From positions 22,205,289-22,269,288 of the forward strand of contig CM037783.1 in assembly GCA_021229015.1 (NCBI GenBank): DNA of 64,000 bases, written 5' to 3'. The stretch's first letter is position 1. Every line of letters starts with the position of its first letter. Shown piece after piece: positions 34,099-46,872 of the stretch. The translations under genes were made by a program, and so were the position numbers. This DNA comes from Solen grandis (lineage: Eukaryota; Mollusca; Bivalvia; Adapedonta; Solenidae). Below the pieces are notes generated by a model. It did no database searches, had not been told where the DNA came from, and was given only the letters and a program-made list of their open reading frames with translations.

Positions 34099-34773
34099 AC
34101 AAGAGGGCCATGATGGCCCTGGATCGCTCACCTGAGTACCATTGCTACAACTGATTACAAGGTTTTTAAACAGACAAGAATTCTGATATAACTCAATCTT
34201 AAACATTTTAGCCCTGACAATACTACACACCAAATATATAAGCACTGGGCCTTATGGTTTCAGAGGAGAAGACTTAGTGCGGGGTTTTTGATAATGACCC
34301 ATTAGATGATGCTACATACCAAATATCTAAGCTCTAGGCCTAATGGATTCATAGAAGAAGATTTTTAAAGATTTTCCTATATAACTCTATGTTAAACAAG
34401 TGACCCCTGGTGCGGGGGCATTTATCACCATAGGGTCATGATTTGTACAATCTTGGTAATAAACCATAAGATGATGCTTCATACCAAATATCTAATCTCT
34501 AGGCCTTATGGATTCATAGAAGAAGATTTTTAAAGATTTTCCTATATAACTCTATGTAAAACAAGTGACCCCTGGTGCGGGGTCATTTATCACCATAGGG
34601 CTATGATTTGTACAATCTTGGTAATGAACCATAAGATGATGCTACATACCAAATATCTAAGCTCTAGGCCTAATGGATTCATAGAAGAAGATTTTTAAAG
34701 ATTTTCCTATATAACTCTATGTAAAACAAGTGACCCATGGTGCCGGGTCATTTATCATCGTAGGGCATGATTT
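34099..34773 (+). mobile_element. array element family P, second copy, runs into gap
   Basis: Starts AACAAGAGGGCCATGATGGC with the GGGCCA/TGGCCC hairpin and CGCTCACCTGAG as in 6598. The internal array differs: units of about 175-180 bp marked by ACAAGTGACCCCTGGTGCGG, AGATGATGCTACATACCAAA and TTCATAGAAGAAGATTTTTA. It is cut off by the run of Ns, so the right end is not seen. Confidence 0.65.
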
Positions 34774-34873
34774 NNNNNNNNNNNNNNNNNNNNNNNNNNN
34801 NNNNNNNNNNNNNNNNNNNNNNNNNNNNNNNNNNNNNNNNNNNNNNNNNNNNNNNNNNNNNNNNNNNNNNNNN
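34774..34873. other. assembly gap (100 N)
   Basis: Exactly 100 N inside the tandem array; a gap of conventional placeholder length, so the true missing length is unknown. Confidence 0.99.
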
Positions 34874-35847
34874 GAAAATTTTTGTAAAATTTTGAAAAAT
34901 GCATTGTTCAAAAAGAAAGGGGGGTTATAAACTTAATACCTTTGAAGCATTTCGCATACAGTGATGTTTTTATACCGTCTGGTATATCTTTTTATGTTTA
35001 AAAAATTTAGTTTAAAACTTCTTACAAAATGACATATGCAGAGAGGTATTTAAGCTTAATTTGAGCGCTTGACTACCACCCCGTTTTTATGTGTAGTGTA
35101 TTTATTTTTTATGTATCAGTATTTATAGCTAGAGAGTAAAATTTAAAATTTGCTGCATGTTTATCGAAATTAATACACATATTTTTTTTAACATAAACAA
35201 ATGGATAAAAAAACCATCTTTGGGAAAAAACGACGAAAAACAGGCGTTAAATCCCACGACCGATAGTTTGATATCGATGGATAGGGAGTGGGTATTGCCG
35301 ATTGAAAAAACAACAAAACACACACACACACACACAAAACAACAAAAACTTTAACTAAATTTGACAAAAAACCCGGCATTTCAAATGTAATACATATTAT
35401 GCTAAAATTTTATTTTGGTTTTAACATGTGCGTTAATTAAAAACCCCAACATTACAGTAAAAAAAAATAACACAAAAGCTCAATATAAAAACTGGGAAGA
35501 AAGAAAAAAAAGAAAAAACGTCTTCCCACATAAAATTGTTTGACTTCGTTTATAAACGATCAGGAACGCTATGGCTTGAAAAAGAGACATCTCCGAACGG
35601 GCCCAAACTTAATACAATGAAAAGGACTCCACTCTTTTAAAATTTCCGCGCTATTGTGACCCCTCTGTGAAGTTTTTGGGTATTTGACCACGAGTTTTTT
35701 CCCTTTGTTAAAAGTTTTTTTTTAAGGGGGAAATATGCTTTTTCCCCTCTTTTATAGAGAGTGCGGGTAATCCCCGTGTGTCATCGATTTAAATCTTTAA
35801 TGTGTTTCCCCAGGTATTACTCCCGAGGGTGTTAAAAATTTGGGGAG
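34874..35847. other. non-coding sequence after the gap
   Basis: No gene. Unusually rich in homopolymer runs (G, T and A), with a CA tract at 35319-35336. Sequence quality near the gap may be lower. Confidence 0.4.
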
Positions 35848-36070
35848 CAGTAGTTCAGTGGTGGGAACACATTTTGGGGGTCGAGAGTCCCGGTTTCGAT
35901 TTCTCCCAAGGGACGATGCTTTTTCCTTAAGCAAGAAATTTTAACCCGCGATGTTTCACTACCAAACCCCGGTGTTAATGGGTACCAGAGAGGGCTGTAT
36001 AATTCCGTGGCACCTAATTTTGGCTACAATAAGCGGATGAAAAAACTCCCAAGTAGATGGATAGATGGAT
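35848..36070 (+). mobile_element. tRNA-headed SINE
   Basis: AGCAGTAGTTCAGTGGTGGG (A-box) and GAGAGTCCCGGTTTCGATTT (B-box) at tRNA-like spacing, then an unrelated body with ACCCCGGTGTTAATGGGTAC and a TAGATGGA tail repeat. Confidence 0.6.
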
Positions 36071-37950
36071 ACTAGTACATGTAGTTCAGTGACCAGGGGT
36101 TAGCACTCGGTAAATGTGTCCATGACACGAAACTTAGACTATAAAATGTTTTATTTTACTCTTAATTGTTATATTGCTATACTTCTAGCATTCAAGAAAT
36201 TAAAAATTGTTATAATGGTACGAGTATAACTGTTATTATGGTCAGTTAAATCGTAATTCATCGAATTTAATAAGAGTGTAACAAAACTTGTAAATTGTAT
36301 TTGTCATTCTTCAATAGTCAAATTTTTAAATTTATTAAGTTATTATTATTTTTACTTTATTTTCTTAGTATTTTTTTATATTTTATTTATTTTTTTTTTA
36401 TTTTTTTTTGAAAATATAAAAAAAAATGTAAAACGAATAATGATGAATTAAATTTGTTAGAAGTGTGGTACCCATTTTCCCTAAAATACATGTAAATGAA
36501 ACCAGTGAATAAAAAAAAATGTAGGTAAAACTAACAGTAGGAGTTCCACGGAACCATTTCACGTGCATACACCTCATCTTTAAAATTTCACCGTATTTTG
36601 TTGATCAAACCGGAAGTTTTTTTCTTATATTTTTTTCATTTATAACCCAAAATAAAATACCTGTCATTTGTTGTTTATTGCTTAAAATAAAAGGCATTAT
36701 GTGAAGAAATCAAACTAGTATGTGTTTTTTGCTTGTTTTTAAATGATTTCCCGAAATTCAGCCCCTTTTCGGTAATTACGGTACATTTTACTCTTACGTG
36801 TAACAACTCGGAAGCGGAGCTACAGAAAAGGTTTTTCAGCCAGCGTTCATTTTTGGCTAAAGAAATCTGCTACATTATCAACGAAATCATTAAAGGGTAA
36901 AGTACGTTTTCATGAACTAATAAGTTACAATAAAATGTATTATATTGTGAGTTTTGTGTATATTTTTTTGGTTTTTTGGACTGTCTATCAACTGCCATGG
37001 TTCTGGGCGCGCCATTTCATCGCACATGATATTCTTGTGAAATGTCAAAACTAGGAGGTTGTAATGGTTTATTTGATAGAAACCCGTTTTTTAAATATAC
37101 TTTTTCATCTAAGGAAGAAATGAACTTTTTATTGAGACGCCTTCCAAACGATTAAATCGCCATCATTATCACACGCATGAGACGACTGTGTAAAGATTTG
37201 CAAGTTGGAGGATTATGAGATATTTTAAACTTTTTAGGTATAAAAAAAGATGTAAGATTACTCATTGATCCCGTGTATTGAAAGAGGGTTGTTTCAAAAG
37301 CGTTTTTAACCGATTATATGAACAAATTCCAGAGAACAGTACTGTAGTCAATATCTTACATGACATCCTTACATGTTTTCAGTCTCATTTCATGATTATT
37401 ACAGTAATGATCTTATTTACATCCACAGTAAATTAATTTTTAATAAAAATGATTTTTTTATGATAAAATCAATTTTAAAATAAAATATTCAGTTCTACTC
37501 CTATAAAACTATAAAACAAGTTAAAATTTGATAAAATAATTTTAAAATAAAATATTCTTTATATACCCATGAACATTACTTTATGGGTATGCTATTTGAA
37601 TCATGCATTTTTTCTATAGAAATATAGATCTATACAAAAATATGTTGCAAGATCCTTATTGAAAATTCTGAGTTCCAAATTAAGCCAAATTGTTGAATTT
37701 TCCTGATAACAAAGGCCCTGTTCCCCTCCCATTTTTTCTGGACATGTTTTTTTTTTTTTTTTTTTTTTTTTTTTTCAGGTGCCTTTTTGTGACATATTCT
37801 TAACCATGACTTTTCATCACGAAGAATAACTTATTTTTACAATTCATACTATGCATGCATGGTTTCTGTTCGTAATCTAAAAGTTTTTCCCAGTGAAAAA
37901 TTAATAGGAGTTTGCATAAATGAACATTTTTTAATCATTATTTGTTTCAG
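36071..37950. other. non-coding stretch
   Basis: No supported gene. A possible upstream exon around 36800-36893 ends at AAAGG|GTAAAG but has no start codon or phase that links it to the next candidate exon. A poly-T run lies at 37747-37775. Confidence 0.4.
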
Positions 37951-38014
37951 GTCCAAATCAAATTTGTGAAACAAAAACCCTGGTGTAATAGTCACACAGC
38001 AGTGTTATGTGAAG
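37951..38014 (+). CDS. candidate internal exon, unknown gene
   Basis: A 64-base segment between a good acceptor (ATTTGTTTCAG) and a good donor (GAAG|GTAAGA). In one frame it is open throughout (VQIKFVKQKPWCNSHTAVLC, then E) and ends in phase 1, which fits the candidate at 38430. No family recognised. It could also be an exon of a non-coding RNA. Splice signals and phase agreement are the only evidence. Confidence 0.3.
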
Positions 38015-38429
38015 GTAAGATAAAGATGGAAAAAAAAAATACATCACTCGAAATTATTCTGCACAAGTCTATGAAATTAAAAAACAAACAAATAACAAAG
38101 TTCTTTACATAAGGCATGTATATGTATATTATTTACTAAACTTAGGAGAGAAATAAACCAAAATCAGCTGATCCTAAAAAAAAAAACAGGTTTCAAGACG
38201 AGAATGCCTATGCAAAGTAAGAAAAGAAAACAACAATGATTTTCATGTAAACTGCAAATATCTGCAAAGCACCAGGGGCTCTCGATATCCATTGTAAGAG
38301 CTTACATAAATAACAAATATGGTCAAGTGGTAGATTGTTGTACACCATTTGATTTTCATTTCAGTTTTACCAAACAAAGATACTAGACAGGACCTATTTT
38401 GTACATTTTTACTTATATAACTATTGCAG

Positions 38430-38489
38430 TATGTGCAGCAAAAATTCCCTCAACAGGAGAAAATGACACGAAAATTCCGCCTTCTGAAG
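38430..38489 (+). CDS. candidate internal exon, unknown gene
   Basis: A 60-base segment after CTATTGCAG and before GAAG|GTAGAG. Joined to 37951-38014 it reads VCAAKIPSTGENDTKIPPSE without a stop and again ends in phase 1. Neither an initiating exon nor a terminal exon was found, so this remains a candidate. Confidence 0.3.
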
Positions 38490-39739
38490 GTAGAGGTACC
38501 TTTCCCCCAAAACAGAGAGAGAGTCCTGAGCACACATTTATTTATTATCTACAGTGTTAAACTTTCTTTATCTTTGAAAGAGAAAAGACCACAATCAAAT
38601 AAATGTACTGTATTAAATGTATTTTACTTATTATATGAAATTGTAGTCTGTACTTGACAGATTATACACACAGCACAGTGAAACAAGCAATGTTACTTAC
38701 AGTGACAGTTGTGGTGAAGAAAAAAAAAAGGAATAAAATTTTCAATGAACAATAATGTTTGGAAAAAATGAGAATATTACACTATTTTGATGGTATTTTA
38801 TATGACGTCACTGCACAATTTGGATGTCCCTGATTTGAAAACGAAAAGCCGTTTACACACTGTATATTGTTACGCGCTGTGTAGAACACGACCCGGATTA
38901 CTTTATGTACTGTAACCTTGATAAAAATGGTTCCTTTGTTCCCTTGTTGTTTAATGATAAGATTTGTTTGAAAATAAATGCAAAGTTAAGAATTTATATG
39001 CTTATATTATTTGAAGTGAAAAGTAGGAATATAATAAAAGGATCATTAAAATCGTAGATTGATCTGAACAGTGTTACAAATGCTACGATAGTAATAATCC
39101 GTTTATACCAAACACTACAGGCAAGGTTAAGAGCATTTTTCAAGTTAGTCAGACAATTATATGAAGCAAGGAAAAATGAAACACCGGTTGCCTTAAAAGG
39201 AAATTAAAACATCTCTTCCACATCAATAAAAAAGCTTATAAATCATTACTTCGCCAATCAATTGAGTGTGTTCAGTTTTGGACTCATGATGGATGGGGAT
39301 ATAAAAGAAATAGTGGGATTAATCATTATCACATCAGAGAAATATTTTCAGTGTCAGTGACATTTAGACCACGTGAAGTGAGCCCTCCTATAACAGTCTG
39401 TCGAACAATAGTCCAGGTCAGGTTCCGTTAGGATCCTCTTCACTGGACTGAGTGGGCTCCTTTACTTTTCTTATTCTAATGTGAATTATTGTGTGACTTT
39501 AGGTAGTATCTATTTCGGACTAATGTTATCATACCTCAGTTCTAATTTATCTTTAAAGGGCGTATGTTGTCTCCGAACTTACTACTTCTGACAGGCTATT
39601 CCAGACCTGTACCGTTTTGACACTGAAACTGTGCTTCCTAATGTCTAATCTTGCTCTTTGTGAATACTTTTTCTTAGAACATTACATTCCACATTTTGAT
39701 TAAATTCCCTGCCTCTGTGTCATATTTCCCCACTAGTGG
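38490..39739. other. non-coding stretch
   Basis: No supported gene. A palindromic TGACGTCA lies at about 38803-38810. Nothing else recognised. Confidence 0.4.
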
Positions 39740-41480
39740 ATTTGTATAATTCAGTATGAAATCTTAAATCAATCCCATGCCTAGTTACTGAGACATAAAC
39801 ATAAAAACACTGTGCATGCAAAACTTTAGCCAAAATATCCAGCTTAGAAAAAGGCCATAATTTGTTAAAATTCAGTAAAGAGTTATCCTCCTTGATTAAA
39901 CCCACTCATAAACTTTCAAGACAATCTATAAACGATTTCTGAGATATAATCTGGATAGTAGCTTGCATGCAAAACTTTAATCAAATTTTCTATTGCAGGC
40001 AAAACTTAACCAAAACGTCTAAGTGAAAAAGTGGTCATAATCTGTATTGTATTTAGTCAAAAACTATCTGTCTCTAGTAAATAATCACTGAACACATTAA
40101 AGAAGTTTAAATCAATCACATGCCTGGTTACTGAGATATAAGCATTAAACATCTTGCATGCAAAACTTTAACCAACGTTTGTTAAGTTAAATAGGGGCCT
40201 AATTTGTAACATGTTCCATCAAGAGCTTTCTACCTTGATAGTATGATACCCCTGAACATATTAAATATGTTTCAAATCAATCCTATGTCTGTTACTGAAA
40301 TATACCCAGAAATTCCTTACATGCAAGACTTCGACCAAACATTCTGAGTTTAAAAGGGGCATTAAATTGTAATATATTCCATCAAAAAGTTATCTACCTT
40401 GATAGTATGATACCCTAAAACATGTTAAAGATGTTTCAAGTCAATCCCATGCCTGGATACCGAGATATAGCATGAAAGCACCTTGCATGCAAATCGGCGT
40501 TGTGTCTTTATCCGATTTTATTTGAATTGTCTGTCAGACAATAACAAGAAGAAGTGACGTCAAAGACGTCAACGTCATAAGAGTGCGTTGCTTTACGTGC
40601 ATTATCACGGCATTTAACAATAAACGACAGTATGATACCCCTAAACATATTAAGATGTTTAAATCAATCCTATGCCTGGATACTCTGGTATAAGCATTGC
40701 ATTGCATGCAAAACTTTAACAAAAATTTCTAGGTTAAAAAGGGGCTGTAACTGTATTAAATCAGTCAAGAGCTGATGCCTCTAAATATATTCATAAACTT
40801 TCAAGTCAATATAATGAATAATTATTGAGATATAGGCTGGATAGTAGATTCATGCAAAACTTTAACTAAATGGTTTTTGCATGCAAAACTTTGACCAAAG
40901 CGTCTTAGTTAAATAGGGGCATTAATTGTAATATATTCCAACAAGAGTTATTTACCTTGGTTTTTTGATACCCCTAAACATATCTAAATGTTTTAATTCA
41001 ATACCATGTCTGAATACTGAGATATACGCATGAAAGCACCTTGCATGCAAAACTTTAACCGAAATTTAATTTCAAGTTAAAAAGCAGCCGTAATTTGTAT
41101 TAAATTCAGTCATGAGTTATCTACCTTAGTTGTCTGATGTCCCTTAAAATATTCATTTACTTTCATATCAATACCATTATTGGTTATTGAGATATCAGCT
41201 GGATAGTAGCTTGCATGCAAAACTTTAATCAAATGTTTCTGTTGCAAGCAAAACTTTAACCAAAATTTCTAAGTTAAAAAGGGGCCAATATTTGTATTAA
41301 ATTCAGTCAAGAGTTTATCTGCCTTGGTTGTCTGATGCCCCTTATCATATTCATAAACTTCCAGTCATACCATGAACGGTTATTTAGTTGAAGTTGATAG
41401 TAACTTACATGCAATTCTTTAAACGAAAGCTGCAACGCCAACGCCGATGCCGACGCAAGGGTGACTGCAAAAGCTAATAT
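39740..41480 (+). mobile_element. long tandem array, family Q (head missing)
   Basis: About ten degenerate ~165 bp units with GCATGCAAAACTTTAACC, GGGGCCATAA and ATTCAGTCAAGAGTTATC as in 2794-3912. It ends with CTGCAACGCCAACGCC, GACGCAAGGGTGACTGCAA and AGCTAATATAAGG, the family's closing block. The AACAAGAGCTGT head is not present. A foreign ~135-base insert interrupts it at 40493-40629. Confidence 0.65.
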
Positions 41481-41800
41481 AAGGTAAAATATTTCTTTTT
41501 ATAATACACCATTTCTAAAAGATATTAACTAATATAAGGTAAAATAGAGTTTATTTACAATACACCAATATAAAAAGGTAAAAACTAATATAAGAAAAAA
41601 AATATTTTTTTTATAAAACACCAATATTGAAAGGTAAAACCTAGTGCAAGGTAAAATAGTTGTTTTAATACACAAATATTAAAAGGATATAACTAATATA
41701 AGATAAAATATATTTTACCAAAAGAACACCAATATTAAAAGGTAATAAATAAAAATTTTTTATGATACACAATATTATAAATAATGTAAGTTAATATATA
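41475..41800. repeat. degenerate ~60 bp AT-rich tandem repeat
   Basis: Five to six copies of CTAATATAAGGTAAAATA then TTTATAATACACCAATATTA and AAAGGTAAA follow directly after the family Q array. Confidence 0.6.
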
Positions 41801-42049
41801 TTTTTTCAAAAGTGTTACAAAGATGGTCTGTTTAGATTTAGCATCACATATACATGTATATATAACTTCAAATAAAATAAGAAATTGTACGTATTGACAG
41901 CTTCTCTTGTTTCAAGTTATTTTGTTTAATTACCAGTTTTAAACTAGAGATTTGTTTCGTAGAAAACTGATGTCTCCCCCACCCCCTTCCCCTCACACAC
42001 ATACGCTGGGGCACACAGTGACTTATGCACAAGAGTCCTCAATTTCTTT

Positions 42050-42725
42050 TCATAACTGAAATAGCATAAGAGTTGAAAAAAAAATACTGAGGTCAGCTTT
42101 ATGAACCTTGTGCATGACACTTTCTCTCATTAATTTTTTTCCATAAATAAAATTCAATTTCAAAAGCATGAGTCGAACAGGGGTAATCTTTAGGATACAA
42201 AATTGTATAAAAGAGGAAAACTCCGACAAGAAACCTTGGAAATGGAGTATGCTCTTGTGTACTGCAATTCTCATCTATAACGTCTACCCATCTATGAAGT
42301 TTCAAGGTTAAATGTCTCAAAGTGCATGAATAATGCTCCGGACAAAACTTAATTCAATATGAAATTAAACAACGGGCAATAACTCCAAAAATGTGATATG
42401 CAGAGTTACGATTCTTGGGCATGGCACTTCTCCATTATGAGGTCTATCCATCTGTGAAGTTTCAAGTTAATATCTTTGATACTTATTGAGTAATGTTCCA
42501 GACAAAAAATAAGGATTTAATTTAACAAACGGCAATAACTTCAAATATATTATGCACAGAGTAACGATTCTTTTGCATGACACTTTTCTATGAGATCTAT
42601 CCACCTGTGAAGTTTCAAGTTAATAGTTTTGATACTTTTTGAGTTATGCTCCGGACAAAATGTGTGAAAAACAAACAGACAACTATCGTCGGAAAGAAAA
42701 ACCCACGTTCGATCAATATGCTTTG
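42050..42725 (+). mobile_element. tandem array, family R, second copy
   Basis: About three units of ~175 bp with ATCTGTGAAGTTTCAAGTTA, ATGTTCCAGACAAAA, GCAATAACTCCAAAA and CAGAGTTACGATTCTTGGGC, akin to 14753-15370. It ends near GAAAAACAAACAGACAACTA. Confidence 0.5.
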
Positions 42726-44303
42726 CTTCTTAACCGACCGTGGGATATTTGGTTAGCAAAACTTCGCACTCATGAATTATTGATTAGCATTTCATTGTAT
42801 CCGTGACAGACACATTACGGCGACAGAAGGGATCATTTGACCATGAAACGGCAGGTGATTTTGAAAGCTAGCTTCGTTCTACTATGTAGAGCTGACGTCA
42901 CGCTCCTCGCCTAGCGTGCGGTTTATCTTGCGGGAACAATGAGTCAGCTTTTGCTTTTTTAAATTTCAACGAAGAGAATTCAAAATACTACCCGTTATTT
43001 TACTGGCCAGCAAGTGGCTGATTAATATCCATAAAAACGAAGTTTTGCCAGCTAAATATCACACGGTATATACAGAAGTGATAACGGACAGACAGACAAC
43101 TCTAACGAAAACAATATTATAAACATGGGAGAAGCATAATTCTCCGATTGACAGATGAAGAAAACAGAAAGGAAGAGGGGAATAGGTATATGAGCAAAGC
43201 AGTGTATTGTACATATTGTATTAGAGGGAGGCAAAATGTATAAGATAATTTAAAAAAGATAAATGAGTTAACGTAGGATTAAGATATTGCCTTATTTCAG
43301 GTTAAAGGCTTATGTGTCTGTAGATCTGTAGGTCGTCTTCCTGTTTTCTTATTTGGATATGAAAAATCATCAATTTTGGAAAAATCAAATCTTCGTAAAT
43401 GTACCTTTAAAAGACTGCCGGTGACACTGGTATATTCAAGAAACGGGAGTTTAGGAAAATGCGTCCGCCATTATCGGAAAAGCTCGCTGGTGATTTATCA
43501 TGCATACAGTACTCTAAGTGCAAGGGGCAAAAGGTCACCGATACAAAATGGCTGAACAGTATTCTCATAGCAACCAAAATGAAAGTCCCATGTATAATAA
43601 GGAAGAATATTGGATAGTTTGAGGCGTTTATCACACTTCAAACATTTTCCCTATGTTATAATGTTTGAAATCAAAAAAAAAGCATGAGGAATTGGAAGCA
43701 TTCATGCCTTACTTTGTTGAAATAATAAACAATACCCCAAAACACGAGGAACTGGATCTTGTGTTAAACAAGCATGTCTCACTGTCGCTGTAATGCTGTC
43801 ATAGTCCCTTACAGCTAATGTAATTAGGCGAGCAAAACGTGCAGCCTGTTTGTTGCCTCATTAATATTCATAACGTTCCGACGTTTCCGAATGCGACCAG
43901 ATCAGTTAAAAAAAATCGGCGTTTTTTAACATATAATTTGCCGTTTCAATCTTTCGACTTTTCTGGAAATAAAAATGTTGCATGGTATATTTTTATACAG
44001 TGTTACAACAAACAACTCTCTGTCAAGATTGGTAGGGATAAATGTTGGACCAAATACATCTTTAATATGGAAATTTAACATGCTACTTCTCAAATCAAAA
44101 AATAAATGTGTCCTTTGTGGCAAAAGATTTTATTTGTTTACTCCACGCTTTGCATGACTGCAACATCTTTTTTTGTGTGTGTGTGGGGGGGGGATTGTAA
44201 AACAAAATCAGGGTTATTTTGCTTGCAAATTATTTATCTTATTTCTGTTACTGAATTAATCTATTACATTTTGACAGCAAAATCGATAACCATACTATGA
44301 AAG
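42726..44303. other. non-coding stretch
   Basis: No supported gene. A (TG)n/poly-G tract is at about 44175-44193. Open frames here have no similarity or splice context that I recognise. Confidence 0.45.
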
Positions 44304-45130
44304 AACAAGCGCTTAATGAGCGCTTTGGCTCCGAGGGCCTTAGACCTTGGGGACAATGTCATTTAAAGGTCATAAAATAAACACGCTTCCATTCAAAGCA
44401 TTATAACTTCACATAAGCTTTGCTTTGGGCGGAAGCAAACTTGTTTTATGGCCAAATTAAATATTTGCTATTTGGGGGGTCACAGTGACATTGACCTTTG
44501 ACCCCGTGACCTCTAACTGGTCTTGCAGGCAGGTGCATACATCTGTGAAGTTTGAAGACTGTGGGGAAAGACTTCTGTTATATGGCCACGGTTAATATTT
44601 GAATTTGTAGGTCACGGTGACCTTGACCTTTGACCCCGTAACCTCTAAGTTGGTCTTTCTGGTAAGCGCTTCAAGTTGCATACATCTGTGCATTTTGAAG
44701 GCTGTAGATGGAAGGATTTCTCTTTTAGGTCACGGTTAATATTTTGATATTTGGAGGTCACGTTGACCTTGTCATTTTTTTAAAATTTTGATCTATAAGT
44801 CGGCGGGCGTGCGGGCAGAGCTCATGAAGTTGCATACACATGTTAAATTACATTGTATAATGATTCTGATGGAAGCACGTTTATTTGATGACCATGTTAA
44901 TATTGGCTATTCGTGGTCATGGTGACCTTGACCTTTGATCCCGTAGCCTCTAAGTGGGTCTGGCAAGAAAGCAATCAAGGTACATGCGCCTGTGAAGTTT
45001 GGAGGCTATAGGTGTAAGGACTTCGATGTTATGGTCAAGATTAAAGTTTTGTGACAAACAGACAAAAATTCAAATAGACGGACCAAAAATAATATACCCC
45101 GATCTACCGATCCGGGACATAAAACACTAA
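44304..45130 (+). mobile_element. tandem-array element, family E, GGTCA-rich
   Basis: The head carries the hairpin AGCGCTTAATGAGCGCT then GGCTCCGAGGGCCTTAGACC. About four ~145 bp units repeat GGTCACGGTGACCTTGACC, TTTGACCCCGTAACCTC, GTGCATACATCTGTGAAG and GGAAGGACTTCTGTTATATG. It ends with GTGACAAACAGACAAAAATT and AATATACCCCGATCTACCG. Non-coding. Confidence 0.65.
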
Positions 45131-45235
45131 ATTCAAAATGGCCGCCTTCATCGTCATTGTTTTTTACAAGTTGAAATGAAGACAAAAAAATCAACTACAG
45201 TAACACACATTCTTAGAATGATTCATAGAAAAGTT

Positions 45236-45475
45236 ATTGAAGTTGTTGTATTGGAGTTTACCGTCGCTGTCATAGTATTTCAATCATATAGCGACGTCCA
45301 GCTAATTACAGGTGGAGGAAGACCCCGAGTACACAGAGGTACCCGGGTAGAACCACCGACCTACCGCAAGCCATCTGGAAGGCTTCCTCACATGAAAAAT
45401 CCGAAGTCCCTACGGTGAAGGGGCTAAGAGATTTGTAGTCCACGACTGTAACCACTCGGCCACGGCGGCCCCCAG
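45236..45475 (-). mobile_element. SINE (tRNA-headed, family S3)
   Basis: On the minus strand the head is GCCGTGGCCGAGTGGTTACA (A-box), then a body with CTTCACCGTAGGGACTTCGG, GCCTTCCAGATGGCTTGCGG and GGGTCTTCCTCCACC, and a tail with CTCCAATACAACAAC. It is not an intact tRNA gene. Confidence 0.65.
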
Positions 45476-46125
45476 TTATTGAAGTAGCTTACCCGTGGGG
45501 TAAAATAATGGATCGGTCGGGTAACTAGAAAGAATACCTTTCAGGTCTCCGACGACAAGAATTACAGGTGTGAAATAAAAAAAAATCTGCTATTCTTATT
45601 TTTTATCATTTACCCATTTCATCATTGTAAATGTTATTTAAATGAATTAAAGGAGAAACTAATATAAAAGTCTCGAATTTCAAATCAAAAGTGAAACAAT
45701 CTACATTAGAATGAACGCCATACCCCTACGGGGGACCTTTGACCTTGGGGGTCAAGTTCATTTGAAATTCAACGTCATCAGCAATTTGTATAAACCTTGG
45801 TTAAAATAACCCTATGTTAACATCTAACCCATGGTTATCTTTTAACGAAGCTTAACCACTGGGTTAGTTAACCATGATTTTTGTTTTAACCTTTGTTAAA
45901 ATAACCAGTTAAACCTTCCCATCATGCAGTAATCTATTCCATGGTTATCTTTTAACGAAGCTTAACCACTGGGTTAGTTAACCATGAAATAATAATAATA
46001 ATAAAAAAGGCATTGTGTATTAGAAAGACCATTAATGTATTTCTATATTAATTATAATTTAATGAATTTTGTTGATGGTGCAGTAATGCATATTTAATGC
46101 AAGCAATAATTATAACTGTTTCTAA

Positions 46126-46609
46126 GTCTCCCAAACGAAGTTTCTTCTTAGAAAATCATACATTAATGGTTTTTGAGATATAAGATCAAAAGTAAAATTC
46201 ATGGGTTGAAGCATGACCTCTGGGTGACCTCAGAGGACACAAAGTAGTACCATTCAATCAATCTCATCATGAGGAACAAGAATATTTTGGTTAAGGGGTG
46301 GGGATCTGAACATTTTTTAATAAAAAAAAGGTCATTAGTAAAATTCATGGGGGAGTCTGACACCAGAGTGACACCAAAGTAGTACTATTCAATTCTTCTC
46401 ATTTTATGCAAAAAATAATTTGTTGAAGGGGTGGGGCCCAGAACAACCCATTTACCCAAAAATTTAGGGAGGCACCACTACTCAATGAGGACTATTTATA
46501 AGTGTGATCTCCAAGATATGGCCCATACGAAGTTCCGGCGAAAGAAAGAAGAATACGAATAATAAGAGTAAATGGAGTAAAAACAATATGTCTCCAAACT
46601 TCGTTTAGG
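46126..46609. mobile_element. small inverted-end insertion inside the Harbinger-like element
   Basis: The ends are TCTCCCAAACGAAGTTT and, inverted, CTAAACGAAGTTTGGAGA. The body has two degenerate units (GTAAAATTCATGGG, AGGGGTGGGG, CAAAGTAGTACTATTCAAT). Non-coding; may be another short tandem-array element. Confidence 0.5.
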
Positions 46610-46833
46610 ATAATTAATAACTCAAAAATTTTAAAGATATAAAAAGTCATGATTTGGAAATTACTACTATATAGTAACTTGCTACATATTTTTTTTCAAT
46701 ATCGTTACAAACTAAAACAGTATAATAAAAAATAGACATGAAACAAATATCTTATGATTATCAGTTTATTTTTATTATTTTTTTTATTTTTTTTTTTTTA
46801 CATATCTCATACAAACATTTAACACATTTTAAA

Positions 46834-46872
46834 CTCTCTCTCTCTCTCTCCTCTCTCCCCTCTCTCTTCTCT
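46834..46872. repeat. (CT)n microsatellite
   Basis: CT repeat with minor interruptions (CTCTCTCCCCTCTC). Confidence 0.9.
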
